Shown here: piece by piece, positions 12,001 to 23,750 of the stretch | Layout of the letters: the number at the start of each line of letters is the position of its first letter | Numbering within the stretch: the stretch's first letter is position 1 | Assembly (NCBI GenBank): GCA_013400115.1 | Contig: VXBP01001906.1 | Location: 1 to 64,000, forward strand | Reading direction: 5' to 3' | DNA length: 64,000 bases | From: Rhinopomastus cyanomelas | Lineage: Eukaryota > Chordata > Aves > Bucerotiformes > Rhinopomastidae | The notes under the pieces: model-generated | Database searches by the model: none | Seen by the model: only the letters and a program-made list of their open reading frames with translations | Told to the model about the DNA's origin: nothing | Position numbers and translations under genes: made by a program

Positions 12001-15000
12001 AAGAATCTGGCCACAAGCCTGGTTTATGACGAAGTATTTTAGAACCGTGCAAGCGTTTATCTTTCATGCAGGACAGACAGCTTGAACAAGTTTAAACTTT
12101 TAAAAAAATATTTATGTGAATTCTATCTGATGAAAGGGAAGAAACAATAAAAAGAAGCCCTATTAATACACAGAAGCTCTGCCATTCAGTCATTTCTCTG
12201 AGAAGTAACATATGTCTTGGATTCATCCTTAATGTTCCTTAAGATAGAAAGATGACCAAACCCAGCCAACAGACCAGAGCAAAACTGTGCTGCTGCTCTG
12301 TGTCTCTTATTTGTGCAGCACATAACAGCTCTGCTCTGTTATTATACTGTGTATGTAAGCACTGGAAGGCTGAAATTTTGGTGAACAGAACAACTGCACT
12401 GGCCCCTGGAAATGACAGCAATGTTCTCCATCACCTGCTGAACAAAGAAAAGGTTATTCTGCCTCACTGTGCTTAGCAGCATTCTGTATCATTAAATGTT
12501 GGAATGTGAGGACTGACAGGAGAGGAGCAGCCAGTTCATGCCTTTCTCCTATGTTTTGGCCTGTCTTCCAGGAGCTGGTTGCCTTTTCATCCTCCTCTTT
12601 AGCAAAATAACTATCTGTGTTCTGCCTGTCTGTGGCTCAGAATCCAGAGTGTGGTGGGTTCAAGCCCACAATTAAAGATAAAGAAAACAAAGCAGTGAGG
12701 TCTTGAGATCTCGGATAGAATTTGCCCGACAATGGATAGCTTAGGGAAGATGGAAAAGGGTTTATTAACTCTGTAACTGCATGCAGAGAAGAAGAAAAGG
12801 TTAAGCAAGTCAGTGCACACAAACTAGGAACTGTGTCACAAATGCCATCACATATTCTGAGGAAAATACAGTGGGAGGTCACTATCGTATCGGTCCTTGG
12901 GTCTTTTTTTCACATCAGAGATCTGGGGGAAAAGAGGATGTCAGTCAAGTAGAGATGAGTACCAGCACCCTCTCTATTATTCATGTATCACCCCTGCCTG
13001 CAAACAGCAGCACCCTGGCTGTTCAGACTGGTGAATTCTTCAGTTCTTCAGCGTAGCTTCTCCAGCTCAACGCTCATTGGGCAGGTCTGATTCCTCAGCA
13101 CCTGAACTGCATCCCTCCATACAGGAGACACGATTTCAAACAAAGAACCCAGACACTGTCTTTCATGCCCAAGGTTTAAGGATTCTCAAGTCCTTCTGCT
13201 TTCTTCAGCTAAGCAACAGAACTTTTTCCTTCATGAAAACACAAACTTATACATCTGAAAATTCTGGTAATTTTCAAACTACAACACTGAGCCATTTTTA
13301 GATGCTACCTGAAGGCACTTTGCACTGAGTAGCTCATCAAATGAAGAGTTTCATAACTATATGAACAGGGCATAAAACTATCATTTGACACTTGGAAGGC
13401 CAGCCTTTGTTTTTTTTACCATTGAAGCAGAAAAGTATAACCTGATATAATTATTAAACACAGAAATCAACATAAAACCAAATCTCTTTTTTTTTAGTAG
13501 CCTGTATCATCTTCTTCACCATTTTACCAGGCTATACAGAAAGGCCATCAGACACTTCATGGTCTACATAAAAATGACACTTTGAACCCTTTTTAACTCT
13601 TTGTTTCAAGGACTAAATTCATTTTTCCCTCTGGAGAGTTGAAAACTCTGTAAGAGTCACAAGCCAAGCTGCAGAGAGTCTAACCATGCAGTGGGGAGAG
13701 CGCAAGGACACCTGTGATGTAAAATGATGCCCTTTTCTCCCCAGAATGCCTGGGCACAGTGCTGCTGTGGGTTTTACATGGAAAACATGAATCCAAGAAG
13801 CTAATCAGCTGCACTTGTTTTCAAGAGTCTAAAATTAAAAGCACAATTTAAAAGCGAAACATAGAGTTCAGGGGTGGTGGAAGATCTTCAGTCTACCTCA
13901 GCCTTGAGCTGGATACAGCAAGCTTCAGCCTCCCTCCTCATCTGCTTTGTAATGGTGCTCATGCTATTTAATCCTGCTCCAGCAGCCACAGTGCTGAAAT
14001 GTCAGGGGAAACATGCAAAGGGAGGGTCAGATCACAGCCCCCCAAGTGTGCTTTGTGCCCCTCCAACACAAACAGCAGGGAAAAGAGGATGTCACCACTA
14101 CCACCACCAGCACAATGTTAGACAAAGGGCAGTTTTCCCACTTGTCCCACCACTTCTGACATTTTCCACGAACATTAATCCTGTCAGCGGAACATTCTCG
14201 CTGTCAGTGCTCTCACACACCAGCTACTCTGTTGTTCATTTTGGCTAATAAAAACAAAAGAGGCATCACACCAAATGTACCCAGCAATTCTGCACTGGGC
14301 ACAAACTCCCCCAGATTAACATCCCAGCAATAGTGCAATGCTCTGTAACTTTACAGCCCTCTAGCAGAAAAAATCACGGACTATTTAGAACATTTTGTGG
14401 GGTTATTTCACATCAAAGTAACACAACATTTGTAAATGGGTTTTCAGTCCCTAGACAAGTTTTATCCATCTGCCCCAAAAACCCATCTAAATTTTCAATC
14501 TGTTTAGCTGATCCTCACCTATACAGAAGCATTTCAGCTCCAGCTTGCTATTTGCAATGTGAGGAGTAGATTTCCACGCCGTGACGTACTTAAAGAAGAG
14601 GGGGAGAAACACATCCCATTGTTTTACTAGCCCAGTTACACGTTGTTGCTCTCTCTCTGCAAACACCACAATTCCCAAGCCCCTGTTGTGCTTTGAGAGC
14701 TGCAGGGAGAAACGCAGGTGGCACAAGCAAGGGCTGTACGAGTCAATTACCAAGATCTGAAGGAAACTCGCGTCCTCGGACATCTCTGAGGTTTCGCCAT
14801 GAACACTGCCTGATCTAATTAGGAAACACTCAGCATCTTTGTGGCAATTACTAAAGAAAATAATTATGACATGACCACTGTCTTCCTTTAGATGGAAAAG
14901 CAGCAGAAAATGACAGGAAACAGAAGTCAGCCAGGAGTTAATAAAATAGCCTTTGGCAGGAGAGGAGAGAAACCCTGATTCCAGGAGAAGCTCTAGTTCT

Positions 15001-18000
15001 CTCGACTGGAAAACAAGGAAGAAGCAGCACATTGCAAGCTGAGGAGCAGCAGGAAGAGTCCATTTAGCCATAGAAGAGCCCCAGACTCAGCACAGTAAAG
15101 CAGCACTTCTGCTTGCAGACAGTCACCCATCGCAGTGTTTGATACGAAAAGAGCCTTTTACTCTCTCAATCGCAGCCCCAGACTTAATCACTGATTTGCC
15201 GCAAGAATTTAATCGTGTGACTGAACTGCTCTGCCTCAGTTTACTGATGTGTATGACATTAACAAGCGGCTCTGGAGCAATCAAAATACAGCAGACACTT
15301 CCCAAAGCAATGAGGGTGATCAGCGGGGCACTGCTGTGACAGAGAGGTGCGAGTCTTAATTAATGTTTGTGAAGTGCCTGAAGAACCTGCGAGAGCTGGC
15401 GCCAGGGGAATCCCGAGTATCTCTGCAGCCACTGTGCAGAGCTAGGAATGTGTGATTTTTGTTTGTTGATGGTGTGATGATGTTTGTTGCCCTGGCAGGC
15501 TTACACAGAGGGCTTGGGCACAAAAGAGATGGCACGGTTTTGACACTTCCTCTGCGGCGCAGGTCCATGACGGAAGCAGAGTGTCACGTGCTCGGGATTG
15601 ACTCGCTCGCTGTGAACCTACAGCCAAATCTTCACGACCTCCTAGCAAAGTACAGGCAAAACCAACCTGCACAAGCAATGTCTTTTTAGAAGTTTGGATT
15701 GTTAGGTGGATGTTACAGCACCACACGATCCGAGGCCCTTCAGAGCACTCGCTTAGCGCAGCAGCAGCTGTCATTTCCCCTCCCTTCTGATTATCTTGAC
15801 ATTTCCTAATCACGAGCGTTATCAATTTTGAATTGATACGGCAGGCTTGATAGGCTGCGCATTCACCCCTCGAGTGAAGGCACTTTTTCAAGGAAACATG
15901 AAATTGCTTTTCTCCACAAGGAGAACTGTGCTTTGGTTAATTTTTGCCTTTTGAATGCTGCCACAGATTTTCTTCTTTTCAATATTCCTGGATAAATACT
16001 GAACAAAGATGGCAGTTCTGTTTTTTACCATTGAGTCTGGGCACAACTACAGCAGGGTTTTTTTAGTACAGTGTCTAGTATGACTCAAAGGTTTCTAAAC
16101 TGAGCTTAGGGCTTGAACACATTTTTCCCGAGCAGCTCAGCTCCAGCATTTTCAGCCACTATAGATAAGGTCTGACATATGTTGGGGGAGTTGCCTGCAT
16201 GTTAAACATGAGACTTTTGCTCAACCCCAATTTCTGCAAATGATAAGCTTTGTAGAAGAATGTACATCCATAGTCAAAAGTTTTATGCAGATACATTCTA
16301 TGTTGCATTTACCAAGCAGACTCACAAGATACTTCCAGCACCACAAGATCTAGAAGGTTTCCCTCCTATGTTCCATGTGCAGCCTCTTACTGCTGTAAGT
16401 GTCACAGAAGTGTCAGAACATCCTGGTCCCTCAGGACTACCCTAGCTAGGGCCAAAGCCGTGTCAGAAACCTGAGACTGAGTGAAACACTTGGGAACGGA
16501 GTACCTATGGAAAACCACGGAGATCTTTTCACGTCATTTAATTTGTGGGCGTAAGAGTGAAGAGGGGCTTTCAATAACTTTGTTAGCAAGATTTCTTGTC
16601 TCAGAACTATAGTCAGACCAGGGTGTACATGGTCACTGCCTTTTCTCCTCTCAGATACACTTTAACCGTCAAAATTCAGAGTAAGCAGGGTCTAATTCAC
16701 CACCTAGCAGCAGCATTACATTCAGGGCTGTGACTTCCACATACAAGAGAGAGAGAACAATTTTCAAGCTGCTTTCCCTAATTCTGAAACTTCAACAATG
16801 CAAGTTTTGATGGGTTTCTGACTACTGCATCCTTTCTTGCACTGCCAGCATAATATCTGCCAGAATAACTCAAGCAATGAGGTTATGAGATCTGTCTAAC
16901 CCAAGGCATGAAGAATAACCAACATTTGCACATACAAGTTTTACAAAGGACCTGTTTATACTTCCTAGCTGTTGTATCTCACTTCTAACAGCTGTGAAGC
17001 AACATGAGAGGCAACTCAACAACTTCTTTGCTTTCAGATGGAATTATGGCACAACTGAAAGCCAGTGACGAGCATGACCAGACTACGTATCTCCTCACCT
17101 TCATTCTCTTTCAGAAAATATTTGACTAATAATAATGATCTTCTATTTTTTTGTTTGTTTGTTTTTAGTTTTGAAGAGAGAAAGCGACTCTCAGAGCAAC
17201 GAAGCTATTTGAAATAATTGATTTTTTGGTAATTATTTAACTGCTAAATACAGTCATAGAGTATACAAACCCATCACTGCATGTCCTGGCAAAGGAGCAT
17301 CCCAAAGTGGGATTGCAGTCCTGTGTCCCAAGATCTGCAACTTACAGAGTGGACACGTATGGGAGGTCTCTGTTTTGACAGACACAATCTGAAGATGAAA
17401 ACATATTCCAAGGTAGAAGAGTTTGTAGCTGTTCAAATTCTAAACAAGTTGTGGCTCTGAATCCCCCAACCTTGCAAAGGGGGGACCACCATTAGCCCCA
17501 TTAGTGTGACAGGAATTTGGATTTGAAACTCATTTTAACTCTCAGAGGGGTCTATTTGTGTCCAATGGCAAATAAAGAAGGTGTAGATGTCAGGTGGATA
17601 GCCAGGACTGAGATTTTCAACCACTATTCAGAAGACATCACTTAGCAATTCTGCACTGAATACCAACTGATCACTTAAGCTGAGGTGGATGCACCAATTT
17701 TAAGGCTGAGAGTCACGTAGACCCTTTCACCAAACGCAACTGAAATAGTTTTCCTTAGCCATCTTTTTCAAGACGTGCCAGGTTTAGTCACGCTGACCTA
17801 TGACTCCTCCAGAAAAGTCAAAGTACTGGGTATTACTATTACGCACCCATATATCTCACCAAGGATCTTCCCCAAAGAAGACATTGCATTACAAAGTCTT
17901 CCTTGTTTGCAGAACTCATTCTTCCTGCATATATTTACAGCGGCCAAGCTCTTTGTTTAGGTACACACAGCTTCTCCCAAAATGTATAGCTATCTCAGAA

Positions 18001-20888
18001 TACAAACAGGAAAGGCAGGAAAGGAAAACAGACCCACAGTGCTGTCTCTGCAGCAGAGCTGCTCTGAATGCATTCTCTAAAATACTTGTCCCACAGATAA
18101 AAGCTCTGATGACAACATCATTACCCAAGACCTTCAGAGAGACCAACATGTGATGAACAAATGGTTAGAAACACAAGGAGCTCAAAGTCAGATTGCCTTT
18201 GAAGAAATCAGATTGCATCACTCTGTGCTGTGATACAAATACAATGCATTGGAGAAATAAAAGAAGAAAAGGACTATTTTTCATTATTTTTGGGTAGATC
18301 CTATGGTGTCCAAGTAACAGAGCCCTATATCCCTTTAACTCCAAAGCTTACGGTGCCGAAGCCTCTCAAAGTCACTGCAAGTGCACATGTTTTCAGCACA
18401 GCAGAAATAACCTCATTTTAAATTCTGCAAGAAGGGGAAGGTGGTTTAGAACTACATCCATTTATCTACTCATTTCTATTCTTGGCAATTTAAAAAGCTG
18501 TATCCAGTGAAAAGAGGACGGTGGGTAATAGAAGAACTATCCCCTTATACCTATGAGAGAGAACACGTATGTACACCGCGCACCAACTCCAGCCTCTTTG
18601 GATTCTCAGGTCTCAGTATCACAGCCGTAACTTCATAACGGCCACAACATTCAACTTCATGTTGACTTTGGAAATACACGGGTGTGTCTTCTAAATTTTC
18701 AAAGAAGCCTGCAAGATATTTACCTGCATAATAATGGCAAGGACATATACCCTTCATAGCTTGGTTCTCCATGAAGATTGAGAATGGTCATGAAAGAAGA
18801 AAGTATCATTAGTCCTACTTTAAAATGAGGAGCAGGCCCAGAGAGCTGGAACAATTTGCTTACAAATACAGTACAGATCAAACATAAGGCTGGAAATAGG
18901 ACCCTTAGACTCTTCAGCCCTGTCCACAGTCTCTAGCCACAAATTCATTTCCAACAAACTTAAGAAATAGTTGTTTCCAAACTTTTTGTTCAAAAGCAAA
19001 AGAACATCTTCAGTTGCAGCTGAGCAAAACGATTTTATTCTACATTCTGCTTTCTGCAGAAGAATGTCACCTTCTGAGCTTTGAATTCATTCCATTCACA
19101 GTGTATTCCCTTTCTGAAGAGCAACCAACAGACTCATCACTCCTTTGAAGTTGCTTTCTCTTTCCCCCACTGACATTAGCTACATCAACCATCCTTCTCT
19201 CCGTTTCAGTACGGAAGGATGGATTGTAGTAGAGCTGCTTGGCGTAAGTTTAGCGCATCATTTGCAGGGTCTCTGTAAATAGCTGCAGCTCCAGAGTGTA
19301 TCTGCTTTTATAGCTAACTTCCAAAGCAACACCACAATAACTAAACATGAACTTTTGAGGCATCAACAAAGCAGACAGGCTGAAAAGAAAGAGAAAAGAT
19401 GAAATCTTGATGGTAAGGCAAGGAAAGAACTGCGAGGGTGCAAGAATGGAGATCCTGCAATTATCTTGCTGATGAAGTCCAAAGAGGAAGATGCAGTGAC
19501 TGGAGGGGAAAACAAAGTCTGTCAGTGACAGAGTAGTGGAAGAAAATAAAACATGCAAGTAAAACCAGAAACCTTGCTGGTCTTTGCATCACCACTGGCT
19601 AGATCTTGCAACTGGAGAAATCAAGGACAGGGGAGATGCTGTAGGGATGAGTCACTGTTTACAGATAAGCAATTTGCACTATGTGCAAGAAGAGGGAACC
19701 GACTGGGCATGTGGTTCAGTGAACAGGTAGAGTTCTGCTGCAGACCGGCAGGAACGTTAACAGTACCCGCCTAAGCTCCAACACACCACTGCACATCACA
19801 TCACTGCTAGTCATTCTAAGCTCAGGAGGCAGAACATGGGCTAGACCTCCTCCTTTGGCACAGCAGAAAAGACCTGACTCTAATTATCTCTAAGGCAGCT
19901 CTGAAACACTCAGCAGCCACTTATGTCATTACGGCTCTGTGGGCAAGTCGTTGGTCATCCTATCTACTGCCCGGCATGCCGCCGACTGACTGCAGGCAAA
20001 GTGAGTGAAATTCTGTGCCTAAGACACTCTGTCTGCAGTGCTGTCTTCAGCCCAAAACACGTGACACTGTCTTTCCCTTCATTACCACTTCTGATTTAAT
20101 CAAACAGCTTCTTTTCCTTGAACAGTCTCTAAACCATTCCTGTAGGAGCTAAACCTACTTGTCCTAAACTATGTTCAATCACATCAAATGTAAGAAATAC
20201 TGGAATTTCACACTTAGCAAACGACATACATTGACTATGATTTTTCTGCTGAAATACATGAATATGTTATTTATTTTGTGCTGCTCTTTTCATAAGAGAT
20301 GCTCAAGATTCCTCCAAAGTAGTGCTTTAAGAGTACCGCCAGCCTTCCTCTGACCGTGAGCCTGTGAAATCTTTTCTTTAGTCCACCCTGATTTCAAATC
20401 CAGACATTTACCATTCAGCATCTGCCTGGTCACGCTCTCGGCTTCTCATCCTCCACCCTGCAAGGACATCACCCCATCTCTACCAACTGTACCAAAATCC
20501 CGTGGCCTGCTCCATCTTTGGAAGGTTTCCAGTTCTTTCAGAAAGCAGATCGCAGCGTACCACTAATTGCAGGAAAACGAGTAGACAGCTCCAGTAGCTG
20601 TCTTTATTTGATAATTTATTCATTTGACATTCTTAAACATAGACTTGCAAAACCTATAGAGTTTCAACAAAGCTCTGGTGAAGTCTAAACGTGCACTTAG
20701 TTTTTTTGTCCCTGTAATTTGCAGGTCAACCTCGTGGCTTCTTTTATTGCCAATAATGAAGCAATTCAAGGTAGATCATTTCACCTATAAAAATTTACAT
20801 TGCCCTAAGCAAAACTGCTCTGGGAAAACAGTGATGCAAATGATTCCCACCTGTTACCGCTTAATGGAAACTCCAAGCACATCCCCAG
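9083..20888. other. Long repeat-poor non-coding stretch
   Basis: About 11.8 kb with no recognised transposon, the longest such stretch here. It holds short A/T runs (T-run at 10020-10031, A-rich tract at about 10280-10330, T/TG-rich run at about 17146-17168) and no convincing gene. A 194-codon minus-strand frame (14487-15071) and a CpG-retaining segment (15380-15860) are discussed as findings. The lack of CR1 contrasts with the rest of the window and could mean selection against insertions, or chance. Confidence 0.5.
15820..15838. repeat. Perfect inverted repeat, 8-bp arms
   Basis: TATCAATT and AATTGATA flank a TTG spacer, giving a perfect 8-bp-arm palindrome. It sits in a segment with retained CpGs and a TAATCACG core just upstream. 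Palindromic ATCAATT/AATTGAT is compatible with a paired homeodomain or cut-like site, but this is inference from motif shape only. Confidence 0.6.
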
Positions 20889-21026
20889 GAATCACAGAAT
20901 CATAGGGCTGGAAGGGACCTCCAAGGGTCATTTAATCCAATCCCCTTGCAACAAGCAGCAACATCACTCACTGAATCAGACTGTCCAGAGCTCCATCCAG
21001 CATGACCCTGAATGCTTCCATGGATG
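20889..21026 (-). mobile_element. Older CR1, left part (3' end), minus strand
   Basis: Begins with the CR1 tail in reverse (AATCACAGAATCATAGGGCT) and CTGGAAGGGACCTCCAAGG, and runs to ATGCTTCCATGGATG at 21026. There it is interrupted by a plus-strand CR1. The same element resumes at 22127 with GGGCCTCTACCACCTATCC, which is the expected continuation of the CR1 3'-UTR order. The two halves are one old copy split by a nested insertion. Confidence 0.93.
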
Positions 21027-21796
21027 CAACTAGAAAAGCCAAGGACTCCTTGGAATTAAACCTTGCAACAGAGGCCAAGGGCAACAGAAAGGGCTTCTTC
21101 AAATACATTGCACGTAAAACTAAAACTAGAGGCAACGTGGTCCCCTGCTGAACGAGGTGGGTGCCCTGGAGACAGAAGATATGAGAAAGCAGGGATACTG
21201 AACACCTTCTTTGCTTCTGTCTATACTTCTGGGGACTGTCTTGCTATCAAGCCCCAGGCTGATAAGACTCCAGAGGAAGTGGAGGCAGGAGAGGAGCCTG
21301 CCTTGGTTGATGAGGACTGGGTTAGGGATAAGTTGATCAAACTGGATGTGCACAAATCCATGGGCCCAGATGGGATGCACCCACGAATGCTAAGGGAGAT
21401 GGCAGAAGTCATTGCTAAGCCACTCTCCANTGACACAGTCTCCCACAAAATCTTCGGAGCCAAACTGAGGCAGTGTGGTCTAGATCATTGGGTAGTGAGG
21501 TGGATTGTGAACTGGCTGCAGGACAGAATCCAGAGAGTAGTGGTCGATGGGACAGAGTCTAGTTGGAGGCCTGCATCTAGTGGAGTGCCCCAGGGGTCAG
21601 TGCTGGGACCAGTCAATATTTAATGTATTCATTGATGGCTTGGATGAAGGATTAGGTGCACTGTCAGCAAGTTTGCTGATGACACAAAGCTGGGTGGTGT
21701 CGCCGACACCCCTGCAGACTGTGCTGCCATTCAGCGAGACCTGGACAGGCTGGAGAGCTGGGCTGAGAGAAATGTAATGAAGTATAACAAGGGTAA
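21027..21796 (+). pseudogene. CR1 ORF2 reverse transcriptase remnant
   Basis: Translates to CR1-type reverse transcriptase pieces: a GFFKYI segment near 21092, a KSMGPDGMHPRMLREMAEV block near 21354-21410, GVPQGSVLGP near 21580-21610, and the catalytic FADD at 21672-21683. These lie in different frames: the first block in one frame to about 21145, the next to about 21612, a short third-frame stretch to about 21655, then back to the second frame for FADD. At least three frame changes plus the N at 21430 make it non-functional as assembled. Without the endonuclease domain it could not move on its own. Confidence 0.9.
21430..21430. other. Single-N assembly gap inside CR1 RT
   Basis: A lone N joins two RT segments that are not adjacent in CR1 proteins; the middle of the RT, on the order of 100 residues, is absent. 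It is better read as a gap of unknown size than as one ambiguous base. Confidence 0.75.
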
Positions 21797-21797
21797 N
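21797..21797. other. Single-N assembly gap inside CR1
   Basis: The base before is RT coding sequence shortly after FADD and the base after is late CR1 (GAAGAGGAGACTGAGGGG), so a few hundred bases of element are missing across this one N. Confidence 0.75.
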
Positions 21798-22126
21798 GAA
21801 GAGGAGACTGAGGGGTGATGTCTATAAATATATGAAGGGTGGAGCCAGGCTCTTCTCAATGTCATCTGGTGATAGGACAAGGGGCAATGGGTGTAAGCTG
21901 GAACATAGGAGTTTCCACATAAATATGAGAAGGAACTTCTTCACAGTGAGGGTGACAGAGCACTGGAACAAGCTGCGCAGGGGGGTTGTGGTGTTTCCTT
22001 CACTGGAAACATTTAAAACTTGCCTGGATGTGTTCCTGTGTGACTTGGTCTAGGTGATCCTGCTGTGGCAGGGGGATTGGACTAGATGATCTTTTGCAGT
22101 CAGTTCCAATCACTAATGATTCTATG

Positions 22127-22352
22127 GGGCCTCTACCACCTATCCAGGCAACCTGTTCCAGTGATCTATCACCCATAGATTAAAGAACTTGTTCCTGATG
22201 TATGGCCTAAATCTACCCTTTTCCAGCTTCAAACCATTATCCCTCATCCTATCATTACACTCAGTTGAATAGTTCCTCCCCAGCCTTCTCACAAGCACCT
22301 TTCAGGTATTGGAGTTATTATAAGGTCCTCACAGAGCCTTCTCCCCTTCAGG
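22127..22352 (-). mobile_element. Older CR1, right part, minus strand
   Basis: Continuation of the element begun at 20889: CTCTACCACCTATCCAGGCA, ACCTGTTCCAGTGATCTATC, TCCCTCATCCTATCATTACA, and a decayed AGCCTTCTCCCCTTCAGG at about 22336-22353. Each block is recognisable but diverged, consistent with greater age than the element inserted into it. Confidence 0.9.
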
Positions 22353-22418
22353 TTTCTTGTTTCTCACTGCCATGTGCTCAATAATGTGGAGGAAAGTAAG
22401 GAATATGGTTTCTCATCG

Positions 22419-22726
22419 AGTTACAGAACGACTGATGCTGACAGGGACCTCTGAGGATCATCTAGTCCAAATTCTGCTCAAAGAACAGTCAGCTAGAGAA
22501 GGCTGCCCTGGTCTGAGTCCAGCCAGGTTTGAACAGCTGGAGCAATGGAGAATCCACAACTTGTCTGGGCAGCCAGTGACAGCTTTCAGACATCCACGTT
22601 GTTTAAACCATTTTCCAAATTACAGCTTGCGCCCGTCACCTCTTCTCCTTTCACTGGGTACCACTGAGATGTCTGACTGTCTCTGCATCCTCCCATCAGG
22701 TATTTAAACAAAGGGATAAAATCCCC
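22419..22726 (-). mobile_element. Old CR1 3' fragment, minus strand
   Basis: A third CR1, adjacent to the nested pair. A worn tail (GTTACAGAACGACTGATGC) is followed by GACAGGGACCTCTGAGGATC, ATCTAGTCCAAATTCTGCTC, a diverged CTGGGCAGCCAGTGACAGC, and a final ATAAAATCCCCAGACAAG resembling the CR1 GATAAGATCCCC block. The divergence makes its right edge uncertain. Confidence 0.82.
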
Positions 22727-23144
22727 AGACAAGATAAATTGACATTTAATGGAAAACACTCCAAATCTCTACATTTCTTTTACATTACCCAGTTTTCTTG
22801 ATGCCTTCATTTTCTTGGGTAAACAACAGCTGTTACAAATCTTTATGGAAAAATAAAATTGAAATATTTAATGTGTTTTTTAAAAAAGTAATGTGAGAAA
22901 TGGCAGAACGATAATACGTTTGCAAATTTAAAATTGTTTAAAACCCGGTTCTGGAACACAAACTTGCAAACATTAAGGGAGCATTGTGGTAGATCAATGA
23001 GGTATTACAGCAAGTCTGCACAAGAGATACTGACTGGAAACTACACTGGAGAGCTGGACAGAAGAATATCTCAACCTAATGGAATATTAATATCTAAATG
23101 CATAATGCTGGCATACAGACAACTTATTTCTGTTCTTCAGTGCT

Positions 23145-23205
23145 GACACAGAATGGCTTGGGTTGGGAAGGACCTTAGAAATCATCTACTCCAGCCTCCT
23201 CTTGT
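23145..23205 (-). mobile_element. Short CR1 3' tip, minus strand
   Basis: Only about 60 bp: GACACAGAATGGCTTGGGTT, GGGAAGGACCTTAGAAATCA, TCTACTCCAGCCTCCTC. It matches the CR1 3' terminus of the GGTTGGGAAGGACCTT type. Very severe 5' truncation is common for CR1. Confidence 0.85.
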
Positions 23206-23469
23206 AAAGTAACATATATTGTAATTTGTTTGGGAAGAAAGGACTTGTAGCCGTTCTCATTCAAAGAGCTGTTCCTGTTCAGGGATGACAGGAAAAAGGA
23301 CAGATCAATGCATTGCAGTGCTGTATTCACACACTTTTGCAGGACTTACAGAAACACCTAATTCTCACTCCTCTGTCTTCCCATTTATAAAAGCAAAAGC
23401 AATTCTGATGGTGCTGGTTGCCTGTGATTTGCTTCTCTAGTGGTTGATTGACTCAACACCAGCTTGTTT

Positions 23470-23642
23470 CCTGAAGAGAAGGCTAAGGGGGAATCTAATC
23501 TCAGTCTACCACTACCCCAAGGGGAATTGTGAAAATGATGATGACAAATGCTTCTTGACCATAGGCAGATGGCCCCAAGTTGGAAATTCAGAATGGATGT
23601 CAGGAAAAGATTTTTCACTTGCAGAATATACTGCAGCACTGA
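23470..23642 (+). mobile_element. Old CR1 fragment, plus strand
   Basis: Diverged but collinear with CR1 around the end of ORF2 and the start of the 3' UTR: GAGAAGGCTAAGGGGGAATC, TCTACCACTACC, ATGGCCCCAAGTTGGAAATT, GATGTCAGGAAAAGATTTTT. It breaks off before the 3' terminus, 23 bp from a young minus-strand CR1. Confidence 0.72.
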
Positions 23643-23664
23643 AAATGACCATCTGAAGCAGCTG

Positions 23665-23750
23665 TCATAGAATCATAGAATCATTAGGGATTGGAAGGGA
23701 CCTCGAAAGATCATCCAGCCCAATCCCCCTGCCACAGCAGGAATGTCCAA
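23665..23750 (-). mobile_element. Young CR1 3' tip, minus strand
   Basis: Two tail octamers in reverse (TCATAGAATCATAGAATC), then ATTAGGGATTGGAAGGGACC, TCGAAAGATCATCCAGCCCA and CCCCTGCCACAGCAGGA. This near-intact 3' end is shared with the copies at 55341, 59420 and 60787, pointing to one recently active subfamily. Confidence 0.93.

Larger units (their letters stand above)
21027..22126 (+). mobile_element. Young CR1 inserted in an older CR1, plus strand, with two N gaps
   Basis: A 5'-truncated CR1 of at least 1.1 kb. It starts in the ORF2 region upstream of the reverse transcriptase, runs through RT blocks, and ends in a full 3' UTR: GGAACATAGGAGTTTCCAC, AACTTCTTCACAGTGAGGG, GTGATCCTGCTGTGGCAGGG, then AATGATTCTATG at 22115-22126. 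Single Ns at 21430 and 21797 each replace missing element sequence. The first jumps from the early RT to beyond its centre. The second jumps from just after the FADD block to the 3' UTR. No long target duplication is seen, as is usual for CR1. Confidence 0.95.

Noticed and set aside
12654..12669. tRNA T-arm-like hairpin GTGGG-TTCAAG-CCCAC with a B-box-like core
   Set aside because: The loop is 6 rather than 7 bases. No anticodon arm or acceptor stem can be drawn upstream, and the nearest A-box-like word is only about 25 bp away.
15442..15891. 149-codon minus-strand frame overlapping the candidate noncoding element
   Set aside because: No family resemblance; overlapping open frames on both strands suggest composition rather than coding.
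21027..21796. Possible functional reverse transcriptase gene
   Set aside because: At least three frame changes and internal assembly gaps; it matches the CR1 LINE ORF2 and lacks the endonuclease region.
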